Assembly: GCA_946496415.1 (NCBI GenBank)
Contig: CAMMGP010000011.1
Span: 1-13,522 of the forward strand
Source: an uncultured Clostridia bacterium
Lineage (GTDB): Bacteria; Bacillota; Clostridia; Christensenellales; Aristaeellaceae
Reading direction: 5' to 3'
Length of the DNA stretch: 13,522 nucleotides
Part shown: positions 7,790 through 13,522 of the stretch, piece by piece
Layout of the letters: the number at the start of each line of letters is the position of its first letter
How positions within the stretch are numbered: the first letter of the stretch is position 1
Translations under genes and position numbers: made by a program
The notes under the pieces: generated by a model
The model's database searches: none
What the model was told of the DNA's origin: nothing
Seen by the model: only the letters and a program-made list of their open reading frames with translations

Positions 7790-8170
7790 TCACAGCGCTT
7801 TGGGCTCGTTGAAGTACTGATAAAAGCGCTCGACAGGAAAGTCGTCCTCCAGATCGACGACGGTATAGCGGTTCTCGTCCAGCGTTTTTTCGCCGGTGTA
7901 GCGCAGGTAGTCTTCCACCAGCCGCCGGTCGATGGCCACCTTGCCCCGCCCCGCCCAGTGGCGGTCGCAGCCGTTTTTCTTCAGCCGCGAAACCCAGTAG
8001 CGCTGCCCGGTTTCCACGTCCGCCCAGCGGTCCGCGTACCATTTTTGCAGCGCGAGGCCGTTGAAGTAGAGCGTCCGGCCGCTCTTGGAGAGCTTTACCC
8101 GGCCGATCCACGCCGGCCCGTCGTCAGCATAGCCGCTCTTCAGTTCGATATAGCGCACGTTGTCCAGCAT
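7790..8170 (-). CDS. Small conserved protein of unknown function
   Basis: A 126-residue soluble protein without signal peptide or membrane segment. Its ATG has GGGAGG 8 nt upstream. The sequence opens with VRYIELKSGYADDGPAWIGR and continues with 'SKSGRTLYFNG', 'DVETGQRYWVSRLKKNGCDRH', then 'KVAIDRRLVEDYL'. From memory this resembles a widespread family of 100-130-residue proteins with an 'ARIGRVSFSKTGKT-IYY ... DIETGE-YWISG-KKNG-D' pattern. Many of these are labelled '1-deoxy-D-xylulose-5-phosphate synthase' in databases. That label cannot be right here: the protein is far too short and has no thiamine-diphosphate motif. The function is unknown. The gene lies 55 nt downstream of gcvPB, behind a short hairpin that may not stop all transcripts, so weak co-expression with the glycine operon is possible. 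Codon use matches the neighbours. Confidence 0.8.
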   Translation of the reverse strand: MLDNVRYIELKSGYADDGPAWIGRVKLSKSGRTLYFNGLALQKWYADRWADVETGQRYWVSRLKKNGCDRHWAGRGKVAIDRRLVEDYLRYTGEKTLDENRYTVVDLEDDFPVERFYQYFNEPKAL

Positions 8171-8184
8171 GTCAGGAACCTCCC

Positions 8185-8217
8185 AAAAGCGGCGCGACAG
8201 AACTTCCGCCGCGCCGC
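8185..8217 (-). terminator. Short intrinsic terminator after gcvPB
   Basis: On the minus strand an 8-bp perfect stem (GCGGCGCG / CGCGCCGC, 8217-8210 and 8196-8189) with a 13-nt loop is followed by TTTT (8188-8185). That short U tract runs directly into GGGAGG, the ribosome binding site of the next gene. With only four U, it may be a leaky terminator or attenuator. Confidence 0.6.
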
Positions 8218-8225
8218 AGACAGGG

Positions 8226-9659
8226 TCAGAATTCGTATTTGAGCACCGGGTTGCGCGCTGCCTTTACCTCGTCCGGCCGCCCGATGGGGGTGGTCACGGG
8301 GCAGGCGTGCAGCGTTTCGGGGGCGGTATGCGCCTCCTTAAGGATGTCCAGCATCGCCTTGGCGCATTCGTCCAGCGTTTCGCGCGATTCCGTCTCCGTG
8401 GGTTCGAGCATCAGCGCCTCGTGGACGATGAGGGGGAAGTACATCGTCGGCGGATGGATGCCGCGGTCGATCATCGCCTTGGCCACGTCCAGCGCGCTCA
8501 CGCCCGTCTCGTGCTTGAGCTTTTCCAGCGTCAGAACGAACTCGTGCATGCAAATGCCCGGCACGGCGGCCTCGTAGCCGCCCTCCACCAGCGCGTGCAT
8601 CAGGTAATTGGCGTTGAGCACCGCGCCCGTGGCGGCCTCAGGGACGCCCTCCGCGCCCAGCGAGAGCATGTAGCACAGCGCCTTGACCACCACGCCGAAG
8701 TTGCCGTAGAACTCCTTGACGCGGCCCACGGACTTTTTCGGTCGCTCGAAGCGGTAGTTCCCCGCTTCGCCCACGACCTGTCCGTCGGGCAGAAAGTCGC
8801 GCAAAAGCGCCTTCACGCCCACCGCGCCGCTGCCGGGGCCGCCGCCGCCGTGGGGCGTGGCGAAGGTCTTGTGCAAATTGAGATGCACCACGTCAAAGCC
8901 CATGTCGCCGGGGCGGGCGATGCCCATGACGGCGTTGAGGTTGGCGCCGTCGTAGTAGCAGAGGCCGCCGGCTTCGTGGACGACCTTGGTGATCTCCAGT
9001 ATGTTCTCGTCAAAGATGCCCAGCGTGTTGGGGTTGGTGAGCATCAGCCCCGCCGTGTCCGCGCCGGCGAGCGCGCGCAGCGCCTCCACATCCACGCGGC
9101 CGTTGGCCGTCGAGGGCACGGACACCACTTCAAAGCCCGCCATCGTCGCCGAAGCCGGGTTGGTGCCGTGGGCGGCGTCGGGCACGAGTATCTTTGTGCG
9201 GGCAAGGTCGCCGCGGTCGTGGTGATAGGCCTTGATGAGCAACAGCCCGAGGAACTCGCCGTGCGCGCCGGCGGCGGGCTGGAAGGTCACCGCGTCCATG
9301 CCGGTGATCTCCTTCAGCGACGCCTCCGCGCGGGCGTAGACTTCCAGGCAGCCCTGCGCGTCCTTTGCGTCCTGCAATGGATGCACGCCGGTAAAGCCGT
9401 CAAGCGCCGCCATCTGTTCGTCGATCTTGGGATTGTACTTCATCGTGCAGGAGCCGAGCGGGTAAAAACCGTCGCACACGCCGTGGGCGCGCTTTTCCAG
9501 CGCCCGGTAGTGGCGGCAGAGGTCGCCCTCGGCCATCTGCGGAAGCCGCAGCGCCTTTTCGCGCGCAAGCCCCGCTTCCAGCGGGCAGTCCGGCACGTCC
9601 AGCGGCGGCAGTATGTCCATGCCGCGCCCGGGAACGCTCTTTTCAAACAACAGCTTCAT
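8226..9659 (-). CDS. gcvPB: Glycine dehydrogenase (decarboxylating) subunit 2
   Basis: A 477-residue C-terminal half of the split P-protein. With GcvPA it forms the PLP enzyme that decarboxylates glycine and passes the aminomethyl group to the lipoyl arm of GcvH. Recognisable blocks are YPLGSCTMKYNPK, QPAAGAHGE, DAAHGTNPASATMAG, YDGANLNAVMG and HLNLHKTFATPHGGGGPG. Lys264 in LHKTF is the expected PLP lysine. The start is ATG 9659, which overlaps the gcvPA stop as ATGA and has GGAGG 7 nt upstream. The frame stays open further upstream, but that extra sequence is arginine/glycine-rich shadow of gcvPA. The length fits the family. It is the last gene of the gcvT-H-PA-PB operon, and the ATGA overlap suggests translational coupling with gcvPA, as expected for a 1:1 complex. 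Confidence 0.97.
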   Translation of the reverse strand: MKLLFEKSVPGRGMDILPPLDVPDCPLEAGLAREKALRLPQMAEGDLCRHYRALEKRAHGVCDGFYPLGSCTMKYNPKIDEQMAALDGFTGVHPLQDAKDAQGCLEVYARAEASLKEITGMDAVTFQPAAGAHGEFLGLLLIKAYHHDRGDLARTKILVPDAAHGTNPASATMAGFEVVSVPSTANGRVDVEALRALAGADTAGLMLTNPNTLGIFDENILEITKVVHEAGGLCYYDGANLNAVMGIARPGDMGFDVVHLNLHKTFATPHGGGGPGSGAVGVKALLRDFLPDGQVVGEAGNYRFERPKKSVGRVKEFYGNFGVVVKALCYMLSLGAEGVPEAATGAVLNANYLMHALVEGGYEAAVPGICMHEFVLTLEKLKHETGVSALDVAKAMIDRGIHPPTMYFPLIVHEALMLEPTETESRETLDECAKAMLDILKEAHTAPETLHACPVTTPIGRPDEVKAARNPVLKYEF

Positions 9660-10966
9660 GCCAGCACCTCCCCGATGGCCGCGATCAGTTCGTCGATGTC
9701 GGCCCTGCTGTTCATCTCCGTGGCGCACCACAGTATGCCCCCGTCCACCGGCAGCCCGGCGAGTATGCCCTTCTCCGCCAGCGCCGAAACCAGTTCATCC
9801 TTGCCTGCCGGGCAGGCGGTGACGAATTCGTGGAAGAACGGCCCCTCGTGCAGGGGCGCGAAGCCGATTCTGGCAAGCTCCCCGCGCAGATACGCGGCCT
9901 TGGCGTGGCACTGGCGCGCCACTTCGCGCAGGCCCGTCTCGCCCATCGCCGCCATGTACACGGCGGCGGTCATCGCGCACAGCGCCTGATTGGAACAGAT
10001 GTTCGAAGAAGCCTTTTCGCGGCGGATGTGCTGCTCGCGCGCCTGCAGGGTCAGCACAAAGGCACGCTCGCCGCGATCGTCCGTGGTTTCGCCGACGATG
10101 CGGCCCGGCAGTTTGCGCATCAGCGCCTTGGTGGTGGCCATAAAGCCCAAATACGGCCCGCCAAAGGAGAGCGGCATGCCCAGCGGCTGCCCTTCGCCCA
10201 CGGCCACGTCCGCGCCGACCTCGCCGGGCGTTTTGTAAAGCGCGCAGGCGATGGGGTTGACGCTCAAGATGAACTTGGAACGGTTTTCGTGGACGATCTT
10301 TGCGACGGTTTCCCCGTCCTCGACGAGGCCAAAATAGTTGGGCGACTGCAACAGCACGCAGGCCACGTCCTTGTTAAGCAGGGAAGCAAGCGCTTCCATG
10401 TCCGTGCGCCCGTCCTTCAGCGGAATGGTTCGAATCTCCACATCCGCGCCGAAGGCGTAGGTGCGCGCCGTCTCCAAAGTCATCGGGTGCACGCCCTCGG
10501 AGATGAGTGCCACGCGGCGCTTTGCGTCCACCAACATGTTCACGGCCTCGGCGGCGGCGGTGGCCCCGTCGTAGACCGAGGCGTTGGAAACGTCCATGCC
10601 GGTCAGTTCGCAGATCATCGTCTGGTATTCAAAGATGGACTGCAACACGCCCTGACTCATCTCCGCCTGATAGGGCGTGTAGGCGGTGACGAACGTCTCC
10701 TTGGAGGTCACCGCGCCGACCACGGCGGGTATGTAGTGGTTGTACGCGCCCGCGCCGCGGAAGATGGAGCGGTAGACGCGGTTCTTCGCCGCCACGCCGC
10801 GCATCTCGCGAAAGAGCGCCAGTTCTGAAAGCCCCGGCTCGAGGTCGAGTTTTTTGACGCGCAACGCCTCCGGCACGGAGGCAAACAGTTCCTCCGGCTT
10901 TTCAAGGCCGATGGCGCGCAGCATTTCCGCGCGCTCGGAGCGCGTGGAGGGGATGTATCCGCCCAT
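9656..10966 (-). CDS. gcvPA: Glycine dehydrogenase (decarboxylating) subunit 1
   Basis: A 436-residue N-terminal half of the split P-protein, typical of Bacillota and some other lineages. The partner chain GcvPB carries the PLP lysine. Family blocks include MGGYIPSTRSERAEML at the N-terminus, GAGAYNHYIPAVV, YTPYQAEMSQGVLQSIFEYQT, VYDGATAAAEA, SFGGPYLGFMA and REQHIRREKASSNICSNQAL. The start is ATG 10966 with GAGGAGG 6 nt upstream. An upstream in-frame extension to 11107 is out-of-frame gcvH sequence and lacks family similarity. The ATG follows the gcvH stop by a single base, and the gene's own stop overlaps the gcvPB start. All expected blocks are present and no frameshift is seen. Confidence 0.97.
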   Translation of the reverse strand: MGGYIPSTRSERAEMLRAIGLEKPEELFASVPEALRVKKLDLEPGLSELALFREMRGVAAKNRVYRSIFRGAGAYNHYIPAVVGAVTSKETFVTAYTPYQAEMSQGVLQSIFEYQTMICELTGMDVSNASVYDGATAAAEAVNMLVDAKRRVALISEGVHPMTLETARTYAFGADVEIRTIPLKDGRTDMEALASLLNKDVACVLLQSPNYFGLVEDGETVAKIVHENRSKFILSVNPIACALYKTPGEVGADVAVGEGQPLGMPLSFGGPYLGFMATTKALMRKLPGRIVGETTDDRGERAFVLTLQAREQHIRREKASSNICSNQALCAMTAAVYMAAMGETGLREVARQCHAKAAYLRGELARIGFAPLHEGPFFHEFVTACPAGKDELVSALAEKGILAGLPVDGGILWCATEMNSRADIDELIAAIGEVLA

Positions 10967-10967
10967 T

Positions 10968-11354
10968 TTACGCCTCCTCGGTGGCGCAGAAGGCCTCGTA
11001 GGCCGCCGCGTCGAGCAATTCCTCGCGGTCGGAAATATCGCTGACCTCGAAGATCCAGGCCTCGTAGGGGGATTCGTTGAGTTTTTCCGGAGCGCTCTCC
11101 AGATCATTGTTGGCAGCGGTCACCGTGCCGGTCACGGGGCTGACGATGTCGGCCACGGCCTTGACCGATTCCACGTCGCAGGCCGCCTCGCCGGCGGTGA
11201 CGCCGTCGCCCTCGGCGGGCAGGTTGACAAAGACGATGTCGCCCAGGCTGTTCTGGGCAAAGTCGGTGATGCCGACGCGGGCGGTCGTCTCGCCCGTGAA
11301 CTGCACCCATTCGTGGGATTTGGTGTAGAGAAGCTCCGCGGGAACATGCGCCAT
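10968..11354 (-). CDS. gcvH: Glycine cleavage system H protein
   Basis: A 128-residue lipoyl carrier protein that shuttles the aminomethyl intermediate from the P-protein to the T-protein and is then reoxidised by lipoamide dehydrogenase. The N-terminus reads YTKSHEWVQ, the hallmark of H proteins. Then come GITDFAQNSLGDIVFVNLP and the lipoylation loop DVESVKAVADI, in which Lys65 is the expected lipoyl-lysine. The C-terminal SPYEAWIFEV block is present. ATG 11354 has GGAGG 8 nt upstream. The gene lies 33 nt after gcvT and one base before gcvPA, within the riboswitch-controlled operon. No lipoate ligase, octanoyltransferase or lipoamide dehydrogenase gene is in the window, so lipoylation and reoxidation must be provided from elsewhere. 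Confidence 0.97.
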   Translation of the reverse strand: MAHVPAELLYTKSHEWVQFTGETTARVGITDFAQNSLGDIVFVNLPAEGDGVTAGEAACDVESVKAVADIVSPVTGTVTAANNDLESAPEKLNESPYEAWIFEVSDISDREELLDAAAYEAFCATEEA

Positions 11355-11387
11355 GGATGATTCCTCCTTAAAATATCGTTTTGTCCG

Positions 11388-12458
11388 TCACTTCGCGCGC
11401 TTGTAGAACGGCAGCGGCACGATCTCCGCGCCCACGCGCCGCCCGCGCACGTCTACCTCCACCGTTGTGCCGACCTGCGTATGTTTGCTGTCCACCAGCG
11501 CCATGGCGTAGGCACCGCCCAGATACGGCAGATGCGTGCCGCTGGTGGTCGCGCCGATCTTCTCCGCGCCGATGTACACATCCTGCCCCTCGCGGACGAT
11601 GCCCCTGCCCGTCACCTTGAGACCGACGCGGGCGCGGGGCGTGCCGCGCTCGAGCATGGCCGCGCGGCCGACAAATTCGTGTTCCGGCTTCACCGCCCAG
11701 CCAAGCCCGGCCTCGAGGGGGGATATATCGTCGGTCATCTCGTGGCCGTAGAGGGGCATGGCGGCCTCGAGGCGCAGCGTGTCGCGCGCGCCCAGACCGC
11801 ACGGCTCGGCCCCGGCCTTTAACAGCGCGCGGAAGAGCGTTTCCGCGTCCTCCGGCCGGCAGTAGAGTTCATAGCCCCACTCACCGGTGTAACCCGTGCG
11901 CGAGAGCATGCACTTAACGTTCGCCACCTCCACCTCGGGCACGAAGTGGTAATACTTTTTCGGCAGCGCCTCCTCGGGCAAAAAGCCCAGCAAAAGTTCC
12001 TTGGACTTCGGTCCCTGCAGCGCCAATTGCGCCCACGCGTCGGAGACGTCCGTCATCACTGCGTCCCCCAGGAGATGCGCGCGCATCCAGTTTACGTCCT
12101 TTTCGCGGTTGGCGGCGTTGACCACGGCCATGTAGTGCGCATCGTCAAAGCGGCACACCACCAGATCGTCGACGATGCCGCCTTCCTCGTTGAGCATCGG
12201 CGAATAGCGCACCTGCCCGTCCACCATGCCGGTCATGTCGTTGGCCATCAGGTGATTGAGCGCCTTTAGCGCCCCCGCGCCCTCAAAGAGCACCTCGCCC
12301 ATGTGCGATACGTCGAACAGACCCACGCCCTCGCGCACGGCCATGTGCTCATGGATGACGCCCTTGGGATACTGCACCGGCAAAAGATAGCCCGCGAAGG
12401 GCACGATGCGCCCGCCCAGTTCCACGTGCAGATCATACAGCGGCGTCTTGCGTTCCAT
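11388..12458 (-). CDS. gcvT: Glycine cleavage system T protein (aminomethyltransferase)
   Basis: A 356-residue tetrahydrofolate-dependent enzyme that takes the aminomethyl group from GcvH, releases ammonia and forms 5,10-methylene-tetrahydrofolate. Signatures are the N-terminal RKTPLYDLHVELGG, FAGYLLPVQY, GLFDVSHMGEV, and NEEGGIVDDLVV with the conserved Asp pair at 97-98. Later blocks are LALQGPKS, SRTGYTGEWGYELY and GLGARDTLRLEAAMPLYGHE, followed by the C-terminal domain with GTHLPYLGGAYAM. Two in-frame ATGs lie 6 nt apart. I chose 12458 because GAAAGGGGG (ending at 12465) is 6 nt away, whereas it abuts the ATG at 12464; the alternative would add only two residues (Met-Pro). It is the first gene of the operon, behind the tandem glycine riboswitch. 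Confidence 0.97.
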   Translation of the reverse strand: MERKTPLYDLHVELGGRIVPFAGYLLPVQYPKGVIHEHMAVREGVGLFDVSHMGEVLFEGAGALKALNHLMANDMTGMVDGQVRYSPMLNEEGGIVDDLVVCRFDDAHYMAVVNAANREKDVNWMRAHLLGDAVMTDVSDAWAQLALQGPKSKELLLGFLPEEALPKKYYHFVPEVEVANVKCMLSRTGYTGEWGYELYCRPEDAETLFRALLKAGAEPCGLGARDTLRLEAAMPLYGHEMTDDISPLEAGLGWAVKPEHEFVGRAAMLERGTPRARVGLKVTGRGIVREGQDVYIGAEKIGATTSGTHLPYLGGAYAMALVDSKHTQVGTTVEVDVRGRRVGAEIVPLPFYKRAK

Positions 12459-12482
12459 CGGCATCCCCCTTTCAAGATGTAT

Positions 12483-12518
12483 AAAAAATCAGAGGCGCGT
12501 CAACACAGCGCGCCTCTG
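12483..12518 (-). terminator. Riboswitch-controlled intrinsic terminator upstream of gcvT
   Basis: On the minus strand CAGAGGCGCG (12518-12509) pairs with CGCGCCTCTG (12499-12490), a perfect 10-bp stem with a 9-nt loop. A six-U run follows (12488-12483). The first five bases of the 5' arm (12518-12514) are also the 3' strand of riboswitch aptamer 2 helix P1, so the two structures exclude each other. Confidence 0.9.
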
Positions 12519-12665
12519 TTCCAGACCTGAAAGATTCTCCCGCAGGATTGCTTCTTCGGTGCCGCAAGCGGCTTTCCAGAGTCTCGTCCGGTGCCGGTCC
12601 TTTTGCCTGAGAGTTGTCTGCGCATTCCCCTTCGGCGCCGCCAAAGCGGTCTCTCCCGGAACCAT
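12514..12665 (-). promoter_or_regulatory. Tandem glycine riboswitch (two aptamers)
   Basis: Read on the minus strand, aptamer 1 (about 12663-12596) contains CGGGAGAGACC, a CCGC/GCGG helix, GCCGAAGGGG and ACTCTCAGGCAAAAGGACC, all classic glycine-riboswitch core elements. After a short linker, aptamer 2 (12581-12514) contains CTCTGGAAAG, again CCGC/GCGG, CACCGAAGAAGCAA and CTTTCAGGTCTGGAACAGAG. The P2 helices co-vary between the copies (GAGAG/CTCTC in the first, GAAAG/CTTTC in the second), which supports both folds. Aptamer 2 P1 is CTCTG (12581-12577) with CAGAG (12518-12514). That same CAGAG starts the terminator stem, so glycine binding should stabilise P1, block the terminator and turn on the glycine cleavage operon. 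The leader is about 236 nt from the predicted transcription start to gcvT. Confidence 0.95.
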
Positions 12666-12700
12666 CGTTCGAATGATTATGAAGTTTTGCCTCTACCCAT

Positions 12701-12729
12701 ATTTTAACGGAAGGAAACGGGGCTGTCAA
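12701..12729 (-). promoter_or_regulatory. Sigma-A-type promoter of the gcv operon
   Basis: On the minus strand a perfect -35 TTGACA (12729-12724), a 17-bp spacer and the -10 TAAAAT (12706-12701, 5 of 6 matches) lie upstream of the riboswitch. Transcription should start near the A at 12694. The promoter looks strong and constitutive, leaving control to the riboswitch. Confidence 0.85.
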
Positions 12730-12768
12730 GGCCCAAATTGCCCCGGTTTCAGAAAGCTGTCACGCGCT

Positions 12769-12820
12769 TCTAATCCCCCTCTAATCTCCCGGCATTGCCC
12801 TTTAATCTTTGTGGTATACT
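12769..12820 (+). promoter_or_regulatory. Extended -10 promoter of the DUF4342 gene, with upstream direct repeats
   Basis: TGGTATACT at 12812-12820 is an extended -10 element (TG-N-TATACT). TTGCCC at 12795-12800 is a poor -35, only 14 bp away, so I rely on the extended -10. Three short repeats, TCTAATC (12769-12775), TCTAATC (12780-12786) and TTTAATC (12801-12807), begin 11 and 21 bp apart, about one and two helical turns. They could be activator sites, but this is unproven. Together with the gcv promoter, the riboswitch and its terminator, this accounts for the gene-free stretch 12459-12857. Confidence 0.5.
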
Positions 12821-12857
12821 ATATACGCGTCGGCAGGACAGAAAGGGGAAAACGAAC

Positions 12858-13403
12858 ATGACCAACTATGAAATGGTAGAACTGCTGCGCCAGAAGGCCA
12901 ACGTCAGCTACGAGGAAGCCAAGGCCGCGCTGGAAGCGTCGGATTGGGATCTCCTGGACGCCATCGTGCTTTTGGAGCGTGAAGGCAAGGTGCCGGAGAA
13001 CGACGCCCGCTTCTCCACCAGAGCGGAGGAGGAGAAGAAGGAAGAAAACAAAAAGAAAAAGGAGCGCGACGGCGCCTTCAGGGACGGGGCGCGCACCGTG
13101 GGCGGCATCTTCCGCCGCATGCTCAACTACGGCAACCGCAACTACATCGTCGCCTCGCGCGACGGCAAGGAGGTCGTCTCCCTGCCGCTGACAGCCTTTG
13201 TGCTTCTGTTGCTGATCCCGCCCATCACCATCTGGCTGATGCTGGTACTCATGATCATCGGCCTCTTCTTCGGCCTGCGCTACTCGCTGCGCGGCGACCA
13301 TCCCACCAATGAGAAGGTCAACGAGTACATACACAAGGCCGAGGACGCCGCCGAGCGCGTCAAGGAGAGCTGGCAGGAAAAGGACGAGGATACGTCGAAG
13401 TAA
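12858..13403 (+). CDS. DUF4342-like membrane protein with N-terminal UBA-like domain
   Basis: A 181-residue protein. Residues 3-41 (MVELLRQKANVSYEEAKAAL... DLLDAIVLLE) form a three-helix UBA/EF-Ts-N-like domain. Residues 51-71 are a very charged linker of Glu and Lys. Residues 82-110 (FRRMLNYGNRNYIVASRDGKEVVSLP) match the 'basic residues, then DGK.. IP' pattern of DUF4342. A hydrophobic stretch, residues 110-140, is broken by Pro121-Pro122 and may form one long or two short membrane segments. The acidic/basic C-terminal tail (150-181) is probably helical. ATG 12858 has AGAAAGGGG 9 nt upstream; the frame is open further upstream to 12795, but that part covers the promoter. The molecular function is not known for the family. 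It is divergent from gcvT, 399 nt apart, and is followed 69 nt later by a response-regulator gene on the same strand. Confidence 0.85.
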   Translation: MTNYEMVELLRQKANVSYEEAKAALEASDWDLLDAIVLLEREGKVPENDARFSTRAEEEKKEENKKKKERDGAFRDGARTVGGIFRRMLNYGNRNYIVASRDGKEVVSLPLTAFVLLLLIPPITIWLMLVLMIIGLFFGLRYSLRGDHPTNEKVNEYIHKAEDAAERVKESWQEKDEDTSK

Positions 13404-13410
13404 ACAATGG

Positions 13411-13450
13411 TTTCCCGGCCGCGGCGTGTGGAGCGTCGCGGCCCGGGAAA
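13411..13450 (+). terminator. Strong GC-rich hairpin between the DUF4342 gene and the response regulator
   Basis: A 16-bp stem (13411-13426 with 13434-13450, one bulged C at 13442 and one G-U pair) closes a 7-nt loop, 8 nt after the stop codon. No U tract follows (GTGCTTTGGGG). It may be a weak terminator, an attenuator or an mRNA-stabilising 3' end. Confidence 0.4.
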
Positions 13451-13472
13451 GTGCTTTGGGGAGGGAAGGGCG

Positions 13473-13522
13473 ATGGAGGAAAAGATACTCATCGTCGAGG
13501 ACGAGGAAAAGCTGGCCCGCTT
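13473..13522 (+). CDS. Response regulator receiver domain, N-terminus only (3' partial)
   Basis: Only 16 full codons are in the window: MEEKILIVEDEEKLAR. This is the usual start of a two-component receiver domain: beta-1 'KILIVED' followed by the acidic Asp-Glu pair that binds magnesium, then 'EKLAR' opening helix 1. ATG 13473 is preceded by GGGGAGGGAAGGG (13458-13470), a purine-rich ribosome binding site. The output domain, and any partner kinase, lie outside the window; OmpR-type regulators often start this way, but the class cannot be told from this fragment. Confidence 0.8.
   Translation, partial: MEEKILIVEDEEKLAR

Noticed and set aside
9660..9731. A 24-residue N-terminal extension of gcvPB
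   Set aside because: The extension is gcvPA sequence in another frame. ATG 9659 with its GGAGG and ATGA overlap is the natural start.
8160..9989. A 609-codon open frame on the plus strand opposite gcvPB and part of gcvPA
   Set aside because: It is antisense to two well-conserved genes, its product is rich in Arg, His, Ala and Val, and it has no recognisable domain.
9830..10828. A 332-codon open frame on the plus strand opposite gcvPA
   Set aside because: Same reason: an antisense shadow of a complete conserved gene.
10967..11107. A 47-residue N-terminal extension of gcvPA
   Set aside because: This stretch is gcvH coding sequence read in another frame. The ATG at 10966 has its own GAGGAGG and the family's usual N-terminus.
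12472..12729. An 85-codon open frame on the minus strand across the gcv leader
   Set aside because: It is made of the riboswitch aptamers and terminator; conserved RNA structure explains the sequence better than coding.
12795..12857. An upstream ATT/ATG-type extension of the DUF4342 gene
   Set aside because: It would cover the extended -10 promoter and the ribosome binding site; the conserved domain begins at 12858.

Overview
The window looks like chromosomal DNA of a high-GC member of the Bacillota, class Clostridia, perhaps a gut-type lineage. The reasons are the split glycine decarboxylase (gcvPA + gcvPB), a tandem glycine riboswitch with an intrinsic terminator as expression platform, strong GGAGG ribosome binding sites, sigma-A-like promoters and a DUF4342-type small membrane protein. 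I see no mobile element, CRISPR array, tRNA or rRNA. Coding density is high. The long reading frames opposite the real genes are by-products of high GC.

Layout. (1) Positions 2-3679, plus strand: the C-terminal part of a solute-binding protein of the amino-acid ABC transporter type, followed 15 nt later by a 1020-residue membrane protein. That protein carries two extracytoplasmic Cache-like sensor modules fused to a C-terminal MscS-type channel domain. Two hairpin terminators separate this block from the convergent genes downstream. (2) Positions 3777-7628, minus strand: a malQ-glgP operon for alpha-glucan breakdown, with its own promoter just upstream of malQ. MalQ reshuffles short maltodextrins and GlgP phosphorolyses the longer chains to glucose 1-phosphate. 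(3) Positions 7790-8170, minus strand: a small uncharacterised conserved protein, sitting between the gcv operon and malQ. (4) Positions 8226-12458, minus strand: the glycine cleavage operon gcvT-gcvH-gcvPA-gcvPB, tightly packed. It is preceded by a perfect TTGACA promoter and a two-aptamer glycine riboswitch. The last P1 helix of the riboswitch shares its 3' strand with the terminator stem, which predicts an ON switch with glycine. (5) Positions 12858-13522, plus strand, divergent from gcv: a DUF4342-like protein with an N-terminal UBA-like helical domain and a membrane segment, then the start of a response-regulator gene.

The housekeeping blocks (maltodextrin use, glycine cleavage) are conventional and complete as far as the window goes. 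Lipoamide dehydrogenase and lipoate attachment genes are not in the window. The most unusual element is the solute-binding protein next to the dual-Cache MscS protein. This suggests, by inference, a ligand-gated rather than purely tension-gated channel. The Cache part of that protein appears to have arisen by tandem duplication of a unit of about 325 residues.
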